Shown here: in pieces, positions 6,140 through 14,423 of the stretch
Layout: every line of letters begins with the position of its first letter
How positions within the stretch are numbered: the stretch's first letter is position 1
Assembly (NCBI GenBank): GCA_022842165.1
Contig: JALHQC010000031.1
Span: 1-46,685, forward strand
DNA from: a bacterium
GTDB taxonomy: Bacteria > Pseudomonadota > Alphaproteobacteria > Rhizobiales > Aestuariivirgaceae
Length of the DNA: 46,685 bases
Direction: 5' to 3'
Made by a program: the position numbers and the translations under genes
The notes under the pieces: model-generated
Told to the model about the DNA's origin: nothing
Databases searched by the model: none
What the model saw: only the letters and a program-made list of their open reading frames with translations

Positions 6140-7927
6140 ATGGACCCCCGCGCCATCGCAGCCCTGCTGTTCACCGTCATCGTGTGGGGCATCGGGCCCG
6201 TATTCCTGCGCACCCTGTCCGTCGAACTCGGTCCCTCCGACCATCTGGTCATCCGCTATTCGATCGTAACGGCGATCTATGTCGTCAGCCTCGCCATCTT
6301 CGGCGGCTGGCGCATCGCGCGGGAGGATTGGCCGCGCCTCGCCGTCATCTCGATCATCGGCATGGTGGGCTACAACTTGGGCTCCGCCTTTGGCTTCGAA
6401 TTGGTCTCGGCGGGCATCGGCAGTCTCATCATCGGCTCGCAGCCCTTGCTCATCGCCTTCACCGCAACCCTTATCGCCCGCGAACGCCTGACGCTCGCGG
6501 CCATGATCGGCCTTCTCATCGGATTCCTTGGCGTCGTTCTGCTGGTGTGGAAGGATTTGAGCGTCACTGCCGACAGCTGGAACTTCATCCTCGGCTGCAC
6601 GCTGATCTTCTTCAGCGGTGTCGCTTGGGCCATCTACGTGGTCGTCTCAAAACCGCTGATCCAAAAATACGGGTCTTTCAGCATCTCCGCCCTGTCGCTC
6701 TCGATCTGTTCAGCGGTGATGGTCCCCGCGCTGGCACGGCCCTCGACCCTCGATACGCTCCAGAACATGTCGCTGCAGAGTTGGGGCGAAATGTTCTACA
6801 TCGCCATACTCTCGTCCATGATTGCATCTATAACTTGGAACTGGGGCGCCTCCCGCATGAGCGCTGCCGCCTGCGGCGCGTTCCTCTATCTCGTCCCCAT
6901 CATCGGCGTCGGCGCCGGCGCGCTGATGCTGTCGGAAGCCGTCACGGCCGGCATGCTGATGGGCGGCGCACTGATCATGGCTGGCGTGGCTATCGCCCAG
7001 TTCGGCCCGATGCTGAAGTTCGAGGGCAAGTTCTTAGGCTTGGCCGCCATCCTGTTCGCCGTCACCATGTGGGGCCTGATCCCCGTCGCCATGCGCTACC
7101 TGATCCTCGAACTCTCGCCCCAGACGGCGATGGTCCTCAGGCTCTATCCGGCAGGCCTCCTCGCCATCATCGTGCTGCTCTTCGTCGGCGTGAGAAAAAT
7201 CGAGTGGCGCGACTGGGGCCGCATCGCCATCGCCGCGCTGGCGGGCAATCTCGGCTATCAAATCCTTGCCGCCTACGGCATGGAAACTACGCCCGCAAGC
7301 TGGACCGGGCTGATCTTCGGGTTGGAGCCGGTGTTCATCGCCCTTTTCGCCGTGCTGCTGGCCAGCGAACGGCTCACGCCCTGGCTGGTGTCAGGAATTT
7401 TCGTGGCGCTACTCGGCACCGCCGCGCTGATGCTGGGCAGCACCTTGTCGCCATCGGGGGATGTCACGCTGTTTGGGGTGATACTGGTGACGCTCTCCAC
7501 CATGGGCTGGGGCATCTACACGGTGGTGATCCGCCCCGCCTCGCGCAAATATGGCTCGCTGCAGGTCGCCTGCCTCGCCATGGCAATTGCGGCGGTGCCG
7601 ATGCCATTGTTCGTGAGCGCCGATTTTCCCGAAGCGTTGGCCGGCATGGGCGCCACATCGTGGATCGCCGTCGGCTTCGTCGTCGTCTTCGGAACATTCC
7701 TCGCCACCGCCGCATGGAACTTCGCCCTGGGCCACATGCAAAGCTCGATCGCCGGAATGTTTCTGTATGTGCAGCCCGTGGTCGCCGCCATTGGCGGCAT
7801 CATGCTGCTCGGCGAAACGCTCACTTGGCCGCTGGTCCTCGGCGGAAGCCTCATCATCCTTGGCGTAGCCATCGCGCAATTCGGCCCGCTCATGCGGAGA
7901 AAGCAATTGGTCGCAACGGCAAACTGA
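6140..7927 (+). CDS. Fused double EamA/DMT transporter (four EamA repeats)
   Basis: This 595-residue protein is twice the family length. Residues 1-293 and about 297-595 are each a complete ten-segment DMT transporter. Both begin with the IAALLF/LAAILFAV...WG.xPV motif and both end in IxxGVAIAQFGP followed by LMRR or MLK. Only about six residues (FEGKF region) join them, and no stop or frame break is seen. Because each half has an even number of segments, both can keep the same orientation. Each half aligns along its length with the 297-residue neighbour, so the cluster looks like gene triplication with loss of one stop codon. The substrate is unknown. Confidence 0.9.
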   Translation: MDPRAIAALLFTVIVWGIGPVFLRTLSVELGPSDHLVIRYSIVTAIYVVSLAIFGGWRIAREDWPRLAVISIIGMVGYNLGSAFGFELVSAGIGSLIIGSQPLLIAFTATLIARERLTLAAMIGLLIGFLGVVLLVWKDLSVTADSWNFILGCTLIFFSGVAWAIYVVVSKPLIQKYGSFSISALSLSICSAVMVPALARPSTLDTLQNMSLQSWGEMFYIAILSSMIASITWNWGASRMSAAACGAFLYLVPIIGVGAGALMLSEAVTAGMLMGGALIMAGVAIAQFGPMLKFEGKFLGLAAILFAVTMWGLIPVAMRYLILELSPQTAMVLRLYPAGLLAIIVLLFVGVRKIEWRDWGRIAIAALAGNLGYQILAAYGMETTPASWTGLIFGLEPVFIALFAVLLASERLTPWLVSGIFVALLGTAALMLGSTLSPSGDVTLFGVILVTLSTMGWGIYTVVIRPASRKYGSLQVACLAMAIAAVPMPLFVSADFPEALAGMGATSWIAVGFVVVFGTFLATAAWNFALGHMQSSIAGMFLYVQPVVAAIGGIMLLGETLTWPLVLGGSLIILGVAIAQFGPLMRRKQLVATAN

Positions 7928-7941
7928 GCTATCGAGCCCGA

Positions 7942-9171
7942 ATGAAAGCCACAGCTTCCCGCCTGCCTTGGTATTTCGCACCCGTCACCGTAATCGTGGC
8001 AGGCTGTCTCGTCGCCATCGTCAACTTTGGTGTTCGCTCCAGCTTCGGCCTCTTCACGGGCCCCATCTCCGAGGCGCATGCCTGGCCGCGCGAGATATTC
8101 TCTTTCGCCATGGCACTGCAGAACTTGCTCTGGGGCATCGCAACGCCAGTCGCCGGCATGCTGGCCGACCGTTATGGCGCGGCACGCGTCGTCATGGTGG
8201 GCGCGTTGTTCTATTGCGCCGGAACGCTGATGATGGCCTTCACAGATACGCCCCTGCTGTTCAACATCGGTGGTGGCATTCTGGTTGGCGTCGGCGTCGC
8301 GATGTCGTCCTTTGGCATCGTGATGGCAGCTCTCGGACGCATTGTACCACCCGAAAGGCGCTCCTGGGCCTTTGGCATCGCTACCGCTTCCGGTTCGATG
8401 GGCCAGTTCATTTTCGCACCGTTGGGAGCAGCCTTGATATCTGCCTATGGCTGGCAGACCGCTCTGGTGATCCTGTCGTGCTCGACCCTGTTGATCGTCG
8501 CATTCGCTCTGCCGCTGATGGTGCAGAACTCGTCCGGCAGCAAAGTGCAGTCAGGCGAAGCCGACATGAACATGCGCCAGGCCATCGGCATGGCTTTCGG
8601 TCAGAAGTCCTACGTGCTTCTGGTGTCAGGCTTCTTCGTCTGCGGCTTCCAGCTGGCCTTCATCACCGTGCATCTTCCGCCCTATCTGGCGGAGCATGGA
8701 ATTTCCAAGGAGTTTGCCGGCATCGCCATGGGCGCTATCGGCCTGTTTAACGTGGTCGGTTCCTATGTATCCGGCATCATCGGCGGCCGGGGCGAAAAGC
8801 GCGTGCCTCTGAGCATGATCTACATCCTGCGCTCGATCATCGTAGCGGCCTTCGTGCTGCTGCCGATTACACCGCTGACGACTATCGTCTTCACGGCCAG
8901 CATGGGTCTGTTGTGGCTCTCTACCGTTCCACTGACCATGGGCCTCGTCACCGTCATGTTCGGCACGCGCTACATGGCAACGCTCTATGGTTTCGTTTTC
9001 CTCAGCCACCAGATCGGATCCTTTCTCGGCGTCTGGCTCGGCGGCAGACTCTACGACCAGTTCGGGACCTATGATCCCGTCTGGTGGCTGGGCGTGGCGC
9101 TGGGGGTCTTCGCGGCCCTCGTCCACCTGCCGATCCGCGAGCGGCGCGACGAACGCTTCGCGGCAGCCTGA
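7942..9171 (+). CDS. MFS transporter, monocarboxylate/OFA-like
   Basis: This 409-residue protein has 12 membrane segments. The N-terminal half carries the MFS loop motif GMLADRYGAARVV and the FGVRSSFGLFTGPI-type start common in monocarboxylate and oxalate:formate-like carriers. The C-half has GRGEKRVPLSMIYILR at the equivalent loop. It presumably moves an organic anion, but the substrate is unproven. It starts 14 bases after the fused DMT gene and ends two bases before the next start, so it is probably the end of a transporter operon. Confidence 0.88.
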   Translation: MKATASRLPWYFAPVTVIVAGCLVAIVNFGVRSSFGLFTGPISEAHAWPREIFSFAMALQNLLWGIATPVAGMLADRYGAARVVMVGALFYCAGTLMMAFTDTPLLFNIGGGILVGVGVAMSSFGIVMAALGRIVPPERRSWAFGIATASGSMGQFIFAPLGAALISAYGWQTALVILSCSTLLIVAFALPLMVQNSSGSKVQSGEADMNMRQAIGMAFGQKSYVLLVSGFFVCGFQLAFITVHLPPYLAEHGISKEFAGIAMGAIGLFNVVGSYVSGIIGGRGEKRVPLSMIYILRSIIVAAFVLLPITPLTTIVFTASMGLLWLSTVPLTMGLVTVMFGTRYMATLYGFVFLSHQIGSFLGVWLGGRLYDQFGTYDPVWWLGVALGVFAALVHLPIRERRDERFAAA

Positions 9172-9173
9172 AA

Positions 9174-9542
9174 ATGCATTCTCCGGGCCATAGACTGGCA
9201 CTGGGATTGTTCGCGGGCGTGCTTTGCCTGTGGCTGATCGCAATGGCAGTTCTCATTCGCCAGTCCGCACTGCCGCCCGAGGCGGGCGGGCCGATGCTGG
9301 CGGTCTTCGAGCCGGGGACACCCGGAGATGAGATTTTCGCCAGGCTGACACGGGCCGAAGCCCGTATCGTGCGTCCTAGTGCACTTGGTTTCATCTGGAT
9401 CGTAACCAGCGACCAACCGGGCCTCGCCGGGCGCCTGGCGCGCGAAGGGGCCGTTGGCGCCTATCGCGAACTACCGATCAGCCCGACGATCGCTGGTTGT
9501 TTTGCCTTCGCCGATGCGAAGGTCGCCAACCTCTTGCAATGA
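9174..9542 (+). CDS. Unknown membrane-anchored protein
   Basis: This 122-residue protein has one N-terminal membrane segment (about residues 9-29, LALGLFAGVLCLWLIAMAVL) and a periplasmic domain. That domain contains ARLTRAEARIVRPSALGFIWIV and VGAYRELPISPTIAGCFAF. I do not recognise the family; the pattern of a short anchored domain that can 'read' a value such as GTPGDEIFARL is not diagnostic. The ATG at 9174 lies right behind the MFS stop (9169-9171), implying coupling. Its last 72 bases overlap the end of the convergent DUF3445 gene. Confidence 0.65.
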   Translation: MHSPGHRLALGLFAGVLCLWLIAMAVLIRQSALPPEAGGPMLAVFEPGTPGDEIFARLTRAEARIVRPSALGFIWIVTSDQPGLAGRLAREGAVGAYRELPISPTIAGCFAFADAKVANLLQ

Positions 9543-10466
9543 TTTGTCCAGCCGGTCTTCGATCCAGCGCAACAAGGGCACCTTGATAGCATGCAGGCCG
9601 GCGTAGCGGAGCCGGTCCTCGGAGTATTCGCTAATGAGCCTGTGCATGGCCGTCAGACTTTCTGCATCGCCGGCAAGAGACGAGAGCGGGTCCGAATAGG
9701 TGTGAATGCCGAAGGCCAGCGCACGGGTCTCGGGAAGCCTTACGAAGGTTTGCCGCTCCGTCCGCACGTGGAGAACGTCTCCGGCGCGCGTATGATCCTC
9801 CGCCAAAAGTTTCGCCACGTCTTCCGAGGCGGTGGCATTGGCATGATGCGACCCTTCCGGATAGAGACGGTCTGCGATCGCCGTGACGAACCAGTTGAAA
9901 CGGACCACCGGAGCACCGGCTTGGACATTGGCCAATACCCTGTCGATACGCGCGGCAAGCTGCGCGTTGAGGCCCGGCACCGGGTCATGGGCATAATGCA
10001 TGTCGCGTCCGACGCAGGAAACGATGCGGCCGGAACTCGTGTAGGCATTGGATGCCGCAGTGATGATATCTTGCCCATCCTGCTTCTCGAACAGGACGAA
10101 GTCTTCTTCCAGGAGATTTGCAACGATCTCGAGAGGCTCGAGAGATTTCTGATCGAGGGAGTGCAAACTGCCGTCAATCCGGTCCCGAACTCGGTGCGCC
10201 GCAACGTCGAAACTGCTACGGTGATGTACCGCCAGATGTGCCACCACCAAACGCAAAAGCTCGCCTTGCGCAACGATCGACTGCGGTAGCGACCGATAAT
10301 AGACCAAAGGCCGGCCCGCGAGACGTTGGCGCTTTTCCGCCATGAAGGCAGCATGGTCCCGTCCCGTGTCCAGCCATGTGGCCATGTCCATCGGCTTAAG
10401 GCCGATCTGGAACATGGCGCCGGCGTTCCGGTACGGGTGATGTTTCGGCGAATACTCATGCAGCAT
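9471..10466 (-). CDS. DUF3445 haem-dependent oxidative N-demethylase-like protein
   Basis: This 331-residue protein matches the DUF3445 (HODM alpha-subunit-like) family: MFQIGLKPMD..TWLDTGRD near the N-terminus, LEIVANLLEEDFVLFE, HYAHDPVPGLNAQLAARID in the middle, and HVRTERQTFVRLPETRALAFGIHTY towards the C-terminus. Family members use haem for oxidative demethylation of amines, and relatives occur in dimethylamine monooxygenase. No ferredoxin or reductase partner is visible here, so a role in methylamine use is inference. The start at 10466 (MLHEYSPKHH) was chosen because upstream residues are low-complexity. It overlaps the previous gene tail to tail by 72 bases. Confidence 0.78.
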   Translation of the reverse strand: MLHEYSPKHHPYRNAGAMFQIGLKPMDMATWLDTGRDHAAFMAEKRQRLAGRPLVYYRSLPQSIVAQGELLRLVVAHLAVHHRSSFDVAAHRVRDRIDGSLHSLDQKSLEPLEIVANLLEEDFVLFEKQDGQDIITAASNAYTSSGRIVSCVGRDMHYAHDPVPGLNAQLAARIDRVLANVQAGAPVVRFNWFVTAIADRLYPEGSHHANATASEDVAKLLAEDHTRAGDVLHVRTERQTFVRLPETRALAFGIHTYSDPLSSLAGDAESLTAMHRLISEYSEDRLRYAGLHAIKVPLLRWIEDRLDKSLQEVGDLRIGEGKTTSDRRADR

Positions 10467-10659
10467 GGGAACGGAACTCCGCCGATCATTATCCCGGCTG
10501 GCGGGCAGCAAGTCCATAGACGGCCGGATGGCTGGCAGCACTCTACCGCATGCGCTGCCAAACACTTGTTATGCAACATTAATTCTTATTTCATCCGCTT
10601 GACGCGAACATATGCCTCTTGGCAGCATTCTGGAGTCGGTTCAACTCAGGAGGAACGAT

Positions 10660-10929
10660 ATGAGCGACCGGGATTTCGAGTGTCAGTTGCGTGGATTCAG
10701 TTTGACGACAGCAGAAATCATGTACCGTATGCCGGATTTCCGCGGCATCCTGCAGGCCTACATCTGGCAGGACTACGACATCGCCCCGAAATTTCCCAAG
10801 CTCATCAAATTCCTGGATTTCTGGTCTCACAACCTCGATGGGCCTTTGGCCTCGGTTCGCGTAGCCCATGCCGGCATCATGCGGCCCATCGAACTTCGTC
10901 ACGTCGGCCACGAGTGGCGCCTGCACTGA
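10660..10929 (+). CDS. usg: Usg-like family protein
   Basis: This 89-residue soluble protein carries the conserved Usg signature: FSLTTAEIMYRMPDF, LQAYIWQDYDIAPKFPKL, FLDFWSHNLDGPLASVRVAH. The family is widespread in alphaproteobacteria and its function is unknown. The start at 10660 is fixed by a very strong Shine-Dalgarno (CAGGAGGAACG) 5-6 bases upstream. It stands alone between a divergent DUF3445 gene and the convergent rpsD, with a rpsD terminator immediately behind. Confidence 0.9.
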   Translation: MSDRDFECQLRGFSLTTAEIMYRMPDFRGILQAYIWQDYDIAPKFPKLIKFLDFWSHNLDGPLASVRVAHAGIMRPIELRHVGHEWRLH

Positions 10930-10973
10930 TTTCGGCGGGCTGAGGCGCGGTCTAACCTCTGCGGCGGGCAAAC

Positions 10974-11003
10974 AAAAAGGCCCGCCACAACATGGCGAGC
11001 CTT
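10974..11003 (-). terminator. Rho-independent terminator of rpsD
   Basis: Reading leftward: AAGGCTCGCC, 7-base loop, GGCGGGCCTT, then TTT. It lies 43 bases after the rpsD stop. Confidence 0.8.
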
Positions 11004-11045
11004 CATGATGTCTTTGCGGTTCCCGGATGCCGGGGCCAGCAGCGA

Positions 11046-11663
11046 TTAACGCGAGTAGAACTCGACGACCAGGTTCGGCTGCATCTGGACGGGATAGGGA
11101 ACGTCGCCCAGGCCCGGCACGCGGATGAGCTTGGCCGTCATGCCCTTGTGGTCGACTTCGATATAGTCCGGCGTGTCGCGCTCGGCCAACTGGGTGGCTT
11201 CGAGAACGATAGCCAGTTCCTTCGACTTGTCGGTCAGTTCGACCACATCGCCAACCTTGAGACGGATCGACGAAATGGTCACGCGCTGGCCGTTCACCTT
11301 GACGTGGCCGTGGCTCACGAACTGGCGGGCGGCAAACACGGTGGGAACGAATTTGGAGCGGTAGACCACCACATCGAGGCGGCGCTCCAGCAGGCCGATC
11401 AGATTTTCGGACGAGTCGCCCGTTAGACGCACGGCTTCGTCATAAACCTTGCGGAACTGGCGCTCGGACAGGTTCGCGTAATAGCCCTTGAGCTTCTGCT
11501 TGGCCTTCAGCTGGGTGCCGAAGTTCGACATCTTGCTCTTGCGGCGCTGGCCGTGCTGGCCGGGGCCATATTCACGCTTGTTCACAGGGCTCTTCGGGCG
11601 GCCCCAGATGTTTTCGCCCATGCGGCGGTCGATCTTGTATTTCGCGGTTGCGCGCTTCGTCAT
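11046..11663 (-). CDS. rpsD: 30S ribosomal protein S4
   Basis: This 205-residue S4 is the normal length. It has the S4 RNA-binding domain ([33 protein letters not shown], about residues 93-125) and the typical C-terminal end [10 protein letters not shown]. It nucleates 16S rRNA folding and lies near the mRNA entry channel. The N-terminal zinc-site cysteines are absent, as in the Cys-minus S4 class. Here rpsD is a single-gene unit, not part of the alpha operon, which is usual in alphaproteobacteria. A GGAG lies upstream of the ATG, and a promoter and a roughly 115-base leader can be read (11787-11815). Confidence 0.98.
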   Translation of the reverse strand: MTKRATAKYKIDRRMGENIWGRPKSPVNKREYGPGQHGQRRKSKMSNFGTQLKAKQKLKGYYANLSERQFRKVYDEAVRLTGDSSENLIGLLERRLDVVVYRSKFVPTVFAARQFVSHGHVKVNGQRVTISSIRLKVGDVVELTDKSKELAIVLEATQLAERDTPDYIEVDHKGMTAKLIRVPGLGDVPYPVQMQPNLVVEFYSR

Positions 11664-11758
11664 TTACGGTCTCCAGTGGACGATTGTGAGAACCTACCCT
11701 CCTGGCACCGGTTTCCCGGCCGACAGGGTCGCAAACGACCCACGGGCAAGCAAACACG

Positions 11759-11775
11759 GAGCCCGAAGGGCCCCG
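11759..11775 (-). promoter_or_regulatory. Hairpin in the rpsD leader
   Basis: GGGGCCC-TTC-GGGCTCC on the minus strand lies just after the predicted transcription start, in a leader of about 115 bases. Long leaders of ribosomal genes often hold autoregulatory sites, and S4 is a known autoregulator in other bacteria; whether it is here is inference. Confidence 0.4.
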
Positions 11776-11786
11776 TGAGTGAGGGC

Positions 11787-11815
11787 CGTATAGGGGAAGG
11801 AGGCCATGCTGTCAA
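11787..11815 (-). promoter_or_regulatory. Sigma70-type promoter of rpsD
   Basis: On the minus strand TTGACA (11815-11810) and TATACG (11792-11787) are separated by exactly 17 bases. This is a perfect -35 box with a good -10. Confidence 0.75.
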
Positions 11816-11907
11816 TTCTGGCATGAAGCCCGTGCGCGATTGGCAGTTGCGGCCAGTCCCGGCGCCCGACATTCTGCAGCGATGCACTCGTAACCCATTC
11901 TGGACAA

Positions 11908-12738
11908 ATGACATCCTCGACGAAACTCCGCCTCCTCCGGGACGCCGCCGCCATCACCGTGGTGGCCGGTTTCATGTTCCCGCTGTTCTGGTGGGGCCTG
12001 ACCTCGGTAAAGCCGGTTTCGGCAGTTTTCGACAAGGACTCGGTTGTCTGGTTCGACTTCCTTCCAACTCTCGACAACTACCGGGTAACGCTACTCGGCG
12101 GCGGACCAGCCTTCTATGCCTCCAAACAGTCCATTCTCGATTCCCTGGTCGTGGCGCTGGGCGCAACCCTGCTGACGCTGGCAGCGGCATTGTTCGCCAG
12201 CTTCGCGATTTCGGTCAATGACTTCCACCTCAGGCGACATTTCTACCTCTGGGTCGTCTTCCAGCGTGTCCTGCCCCCCATCGCAATCATCGTGCCGCTG
12301 GTGTTTCTCTATCACGATGTGGGATTGCGCGACACACGGCTGGGCGTGATCTTCGCGCATACGGCCATCAACCTGCCATTCGCTGTGCTGCTGCTCAAAT
12401 CATTCTTCGACGATGTACCGCGCGACGTGGGAGAGGCGGCGAAAATCGACGGCGCGACGCAGTTTCAGCTCTTCTGGAAAATCTATGTGCCCGTCATCAG
12501 GGGCGGCATCGCCGCCACCGCCGTCCTGTGTTTCGTATTCTCGTGGACGGAATTCCTGATGGCCCTGTTCCTGACCGATACGATCCGACTGCTTCCCGTG
12601 CAACTCAGCCTCGTCGTCACGCAGACCTGGGGATTTACGGCGGCCTTGAGCACGGCAGCCATCATTCCGGGTTTCATATTCATCCTGCTGACACAGCGGC
12701 ATCTCGTCCGCGGGCTGACGATGGGAATGCAGAAGTAG
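11908..12738 (+). CDS. ABC transporter permease, carbohydrate (MalG/CUT1) type, orphan
   Basis: This 276-residue inner-membrane permease has six membrane segments and the EAA loop (DVGEAAKIDGATQFQLFWKIYVPVI, about residues 173-197), typical of CUT1 MalG-type sugar permeases. It also has FQRVLPPIAIIVPLVF and the C-terminal LTQRHLVRGLTMGMQK seen in these proteins. A working transporter needs a second permease, a binding protein and an ATPase; none is next to it. It ends three bases from the convergent murI stop. It either serves a transporter encoded elsewhere or is a relic. Confidence 0.88.
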   Translation: MTSSTKLRLLRDAAAITVVAGFMFPLFWWGLTSVKPVSAVFDKDSVVWFDFLPTLDNYRVTLLGGGPAFYASKQSILDSLVVALGATLLTLAAALFASFAISVNDFHLRRHFYLWVVFQRVLPPIAIIVPLVFLYHDVGLRDTRLGVIFAHTAINLPFAVLLLKSFFDDVPRDVGEAAKIDGATQFQLFWKIYVPVIRGGIAATAVLCFVFSWTEFLMALFLTDTIRLLPVQLSLVVTQTWGFTAALSTAAIIPGFIFILLTQRHLVRGLTMGMQK

Positions 12739-12741
12739 GAC

Positions 12742-13560
12742 TTATACGGAGAGATCCAGAAACTCGGGAATCTGGAAACCCATGGCGGCATAGGCCGCCA
12801 GTGAATCAGCGGCCTGTCCCCGTGCGGAAGTCAACAGAACCGTGCCGTCGGGTGGAACCGCCGTCGACGCGTCGGCAAGCGGGGTTTCATCGAGAACATC
12901 GGCCACGCGGCGCGCGATGGCCGGTGCCGGATCGATGTACTTGACCTGCCACGGCGCGACTCTTTCGATGTCTTCCACCAGCAGCGGATAATGTGTGCAG
13001 CCCAGCACCACGACGTCGGTCTTCTGCCCGTCGCGCTTGCGGAACACCGGAGAAACTTCGAGGCGAAGTTCCTCCAGGTCCACCGGCCTGCCCTTTAGCT
13101 TTTGTTCGGCGATTTCTGCAAGGCGCTTCGCCCCATGCAGGAATACCTTGCAGTGATAGGCATAGGTATGGATCAGCGCATGCGTGTATTCGCGGCTCAC
13201 CGTACCGGGCGTCGCCAGCACGCCGATGATGCCGGATTTCGTTTGCGCGGCGGCAGGCTTAATGGCCGGTACCGTGCCCACGAACGGCACCTTGTAGGCT
13301 TCGCGAAGCTGCGCCAGCGCGATCGTCGAAGCGGTGTTGCAGGCGATGACGGCGATATGCGGTTCGACCCGCTCGATCAATCTGCCCATGACCATGACGA
13401 TGCGCTTCACCAGTGCATCTTCCTTCCATGCGCCATAGGGGAAACCGGCATTGTCGGCAGCGTAGACCAGATGCGCATTGGGAAGCTGCGCCCTGACCGC
13501 GCGCGCCACCGTGAGGCCGCCCATGCCGGAATCGAACAGCAGGATGCGTGGCGTGCTCAC
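12742..13560 (-). CDS. murI: Glutamate racemase
   Basis: This 272-residue enzyme converts L- to D-glutamate for peptidoglycan. Both catalytic cysteines are present: Cys74 in VIACNTAS and Cys188 in VLGCTHYP. The N-terminal LLFDSGMGGLTV and FPYGAWKE motifs are intact. Its start overlaps the stop of trmJ by four bases (ATGA), so MFS, trmJ and murI form one leftward operon. Length is normal for the family. Confidence 0.97.
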   Translation of the reverse strand: MSTPRILLFDSGMGGLTVARAVRAQLPNAHLVYAADNAGFPYGAWKEDALVKRIVMVMGRLIERVEPHIAVIACNTASTIALAQLREAYKVPFVGTVPAIKPAAAQTKSGIIGVLATPGTVSREYTHALIHTYAYHCKVFLHGAKRLAEIAEQKLKGRPVDLEELRLEVSPVFRKRDGQKTDVVVLGCTHYPLLVEDIERVAPWQVKYIDPAPAIARRVADVLDETPLADASTAVPPDGTVLLTSARGQAADSLAAYAAMGFQIPEFLDLSV

Positions 13561-14390
13561 GGCTCAATAGCCTTGGCCTCCCGCTCTTCCTTGCGCTTCT
13601 CGTGCGCGCGGGTGAGCGAGGATACGATTCCGCGCAGGGATTTGACCTCCTGTTCGGTGAGAGAGGCGCGCGCAAAGAGATTGCGGATATTGCGCAGCAT
13701 GCCCGGCTTCTTGGCTGCGGTCTTGAAGAACCCCGCAATATCGAGTTCGTGTTCAAGGTGACCGATGAAACCGTTGAATTCCTCCTTGGTTGCGGGCCGC
13801 GTATCGGGAGTCTGAAGGCCGGGTCCATCGAGTGCCGCGAGTTCTGGCGTCTGCTGGCCAAGCGTTTCCGCCTGGTCCTTGAACCATTCATATCCCATGA
13901 GCAACACGGCCTGCGCGATATTGATCGACGCGAAGGCAGGGTTGACGGGGGCCGTCACGATCACATCCGCCATCGAGACTTCATCATTCGAAAGCCCCCA
14001 GCGCTCGCGTCCGAACAGCATCGCCACCTTCCCGCCCCGCTCAATGCGGGCGCGCATGTCGTGGCCTGCCTGCTCCGGGGTGATGACTTCCTTGATCATG
14101 CCTCGCGGTCTGGCGGTGGTGGCGTAGACATGGTTCACATCGCTCAGCGCATCGGCCAGCGTGGAGTAGACCGTGGCTCTGTCCAGTATCCAATGAGCGC
14201 CGGAGGACGCCGCGACGGCCTTTTCGTTCGGCCAGCCGTCGCGCGGCTCGACAAGCCGCATGTCATGCAGCCCGAAATTCGCCATGGCGCGCGCCGCCGT
14301 GCCGATGTTCTCGCCCAGCTGTGGCTGCACCAGCACCGCGATGGGTGCCGGCCCCAGAACCTGATTCTTGGTCTTGTCGGTGCCTGACAT
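13557..14390 (-). CDS. trmJ: tRNA 2'-O-methyltransferase, TrmJ/SpoU family
   Basis: This 277-residue protein has the three SPOUT knot motifs: PQLGENIGTAARAM (residues 24-37), LFGRERWGLSN (about 124-134) and NPAFASINIAQAVLLMGYE (about 149-167). It has the C-terminal extension of TrmJ enzymes, which 2'-O-methylate position 32 of tRNA with S-adenosylmethionine. Another SpoU subfamily is possible, so the exact site is inferred. It overlaps murI by four bases and follows an MFS gene by 33 bases. Confidence 0.9.
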   Translation of the reverse strand: MSGTDKTKNQVLGPAPIAVLVQPQLGENIGTAARAMANFGLHDMRLVEPRDGWPNEKAVAASSGAHWILDRATVYSTLADALSDVNHVYATTARPRGMIKEVITPEQAGHDMRARIERGGKVAMLFGRERWGLSNDEVSMADVIVTAPVNPAFASINIAQAVLLMGYEWFKDQAETLGQQTPELAALDGPGLQTPDTRPATKEEFNGFIGHLEHELDIAGFFKTAAKKPGMLRNIRNLFARASLTEQEVKSLRGIVSSLTRAHEKRKEEREAKAIEP

Positions 14391-14423
14391 GACGCCGGAA
14401 TTAGCGGGAAGCAGGAGGCAGCG

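Noticed and set aside
6184-7941. Open +1 frame running through the fused DMT gene into the MFS gene
   Set aside because: Only the part from ATG 7942 shows membrane segments and MFS motifs; upstream is Arg/His-rich out-of-frame sequence.
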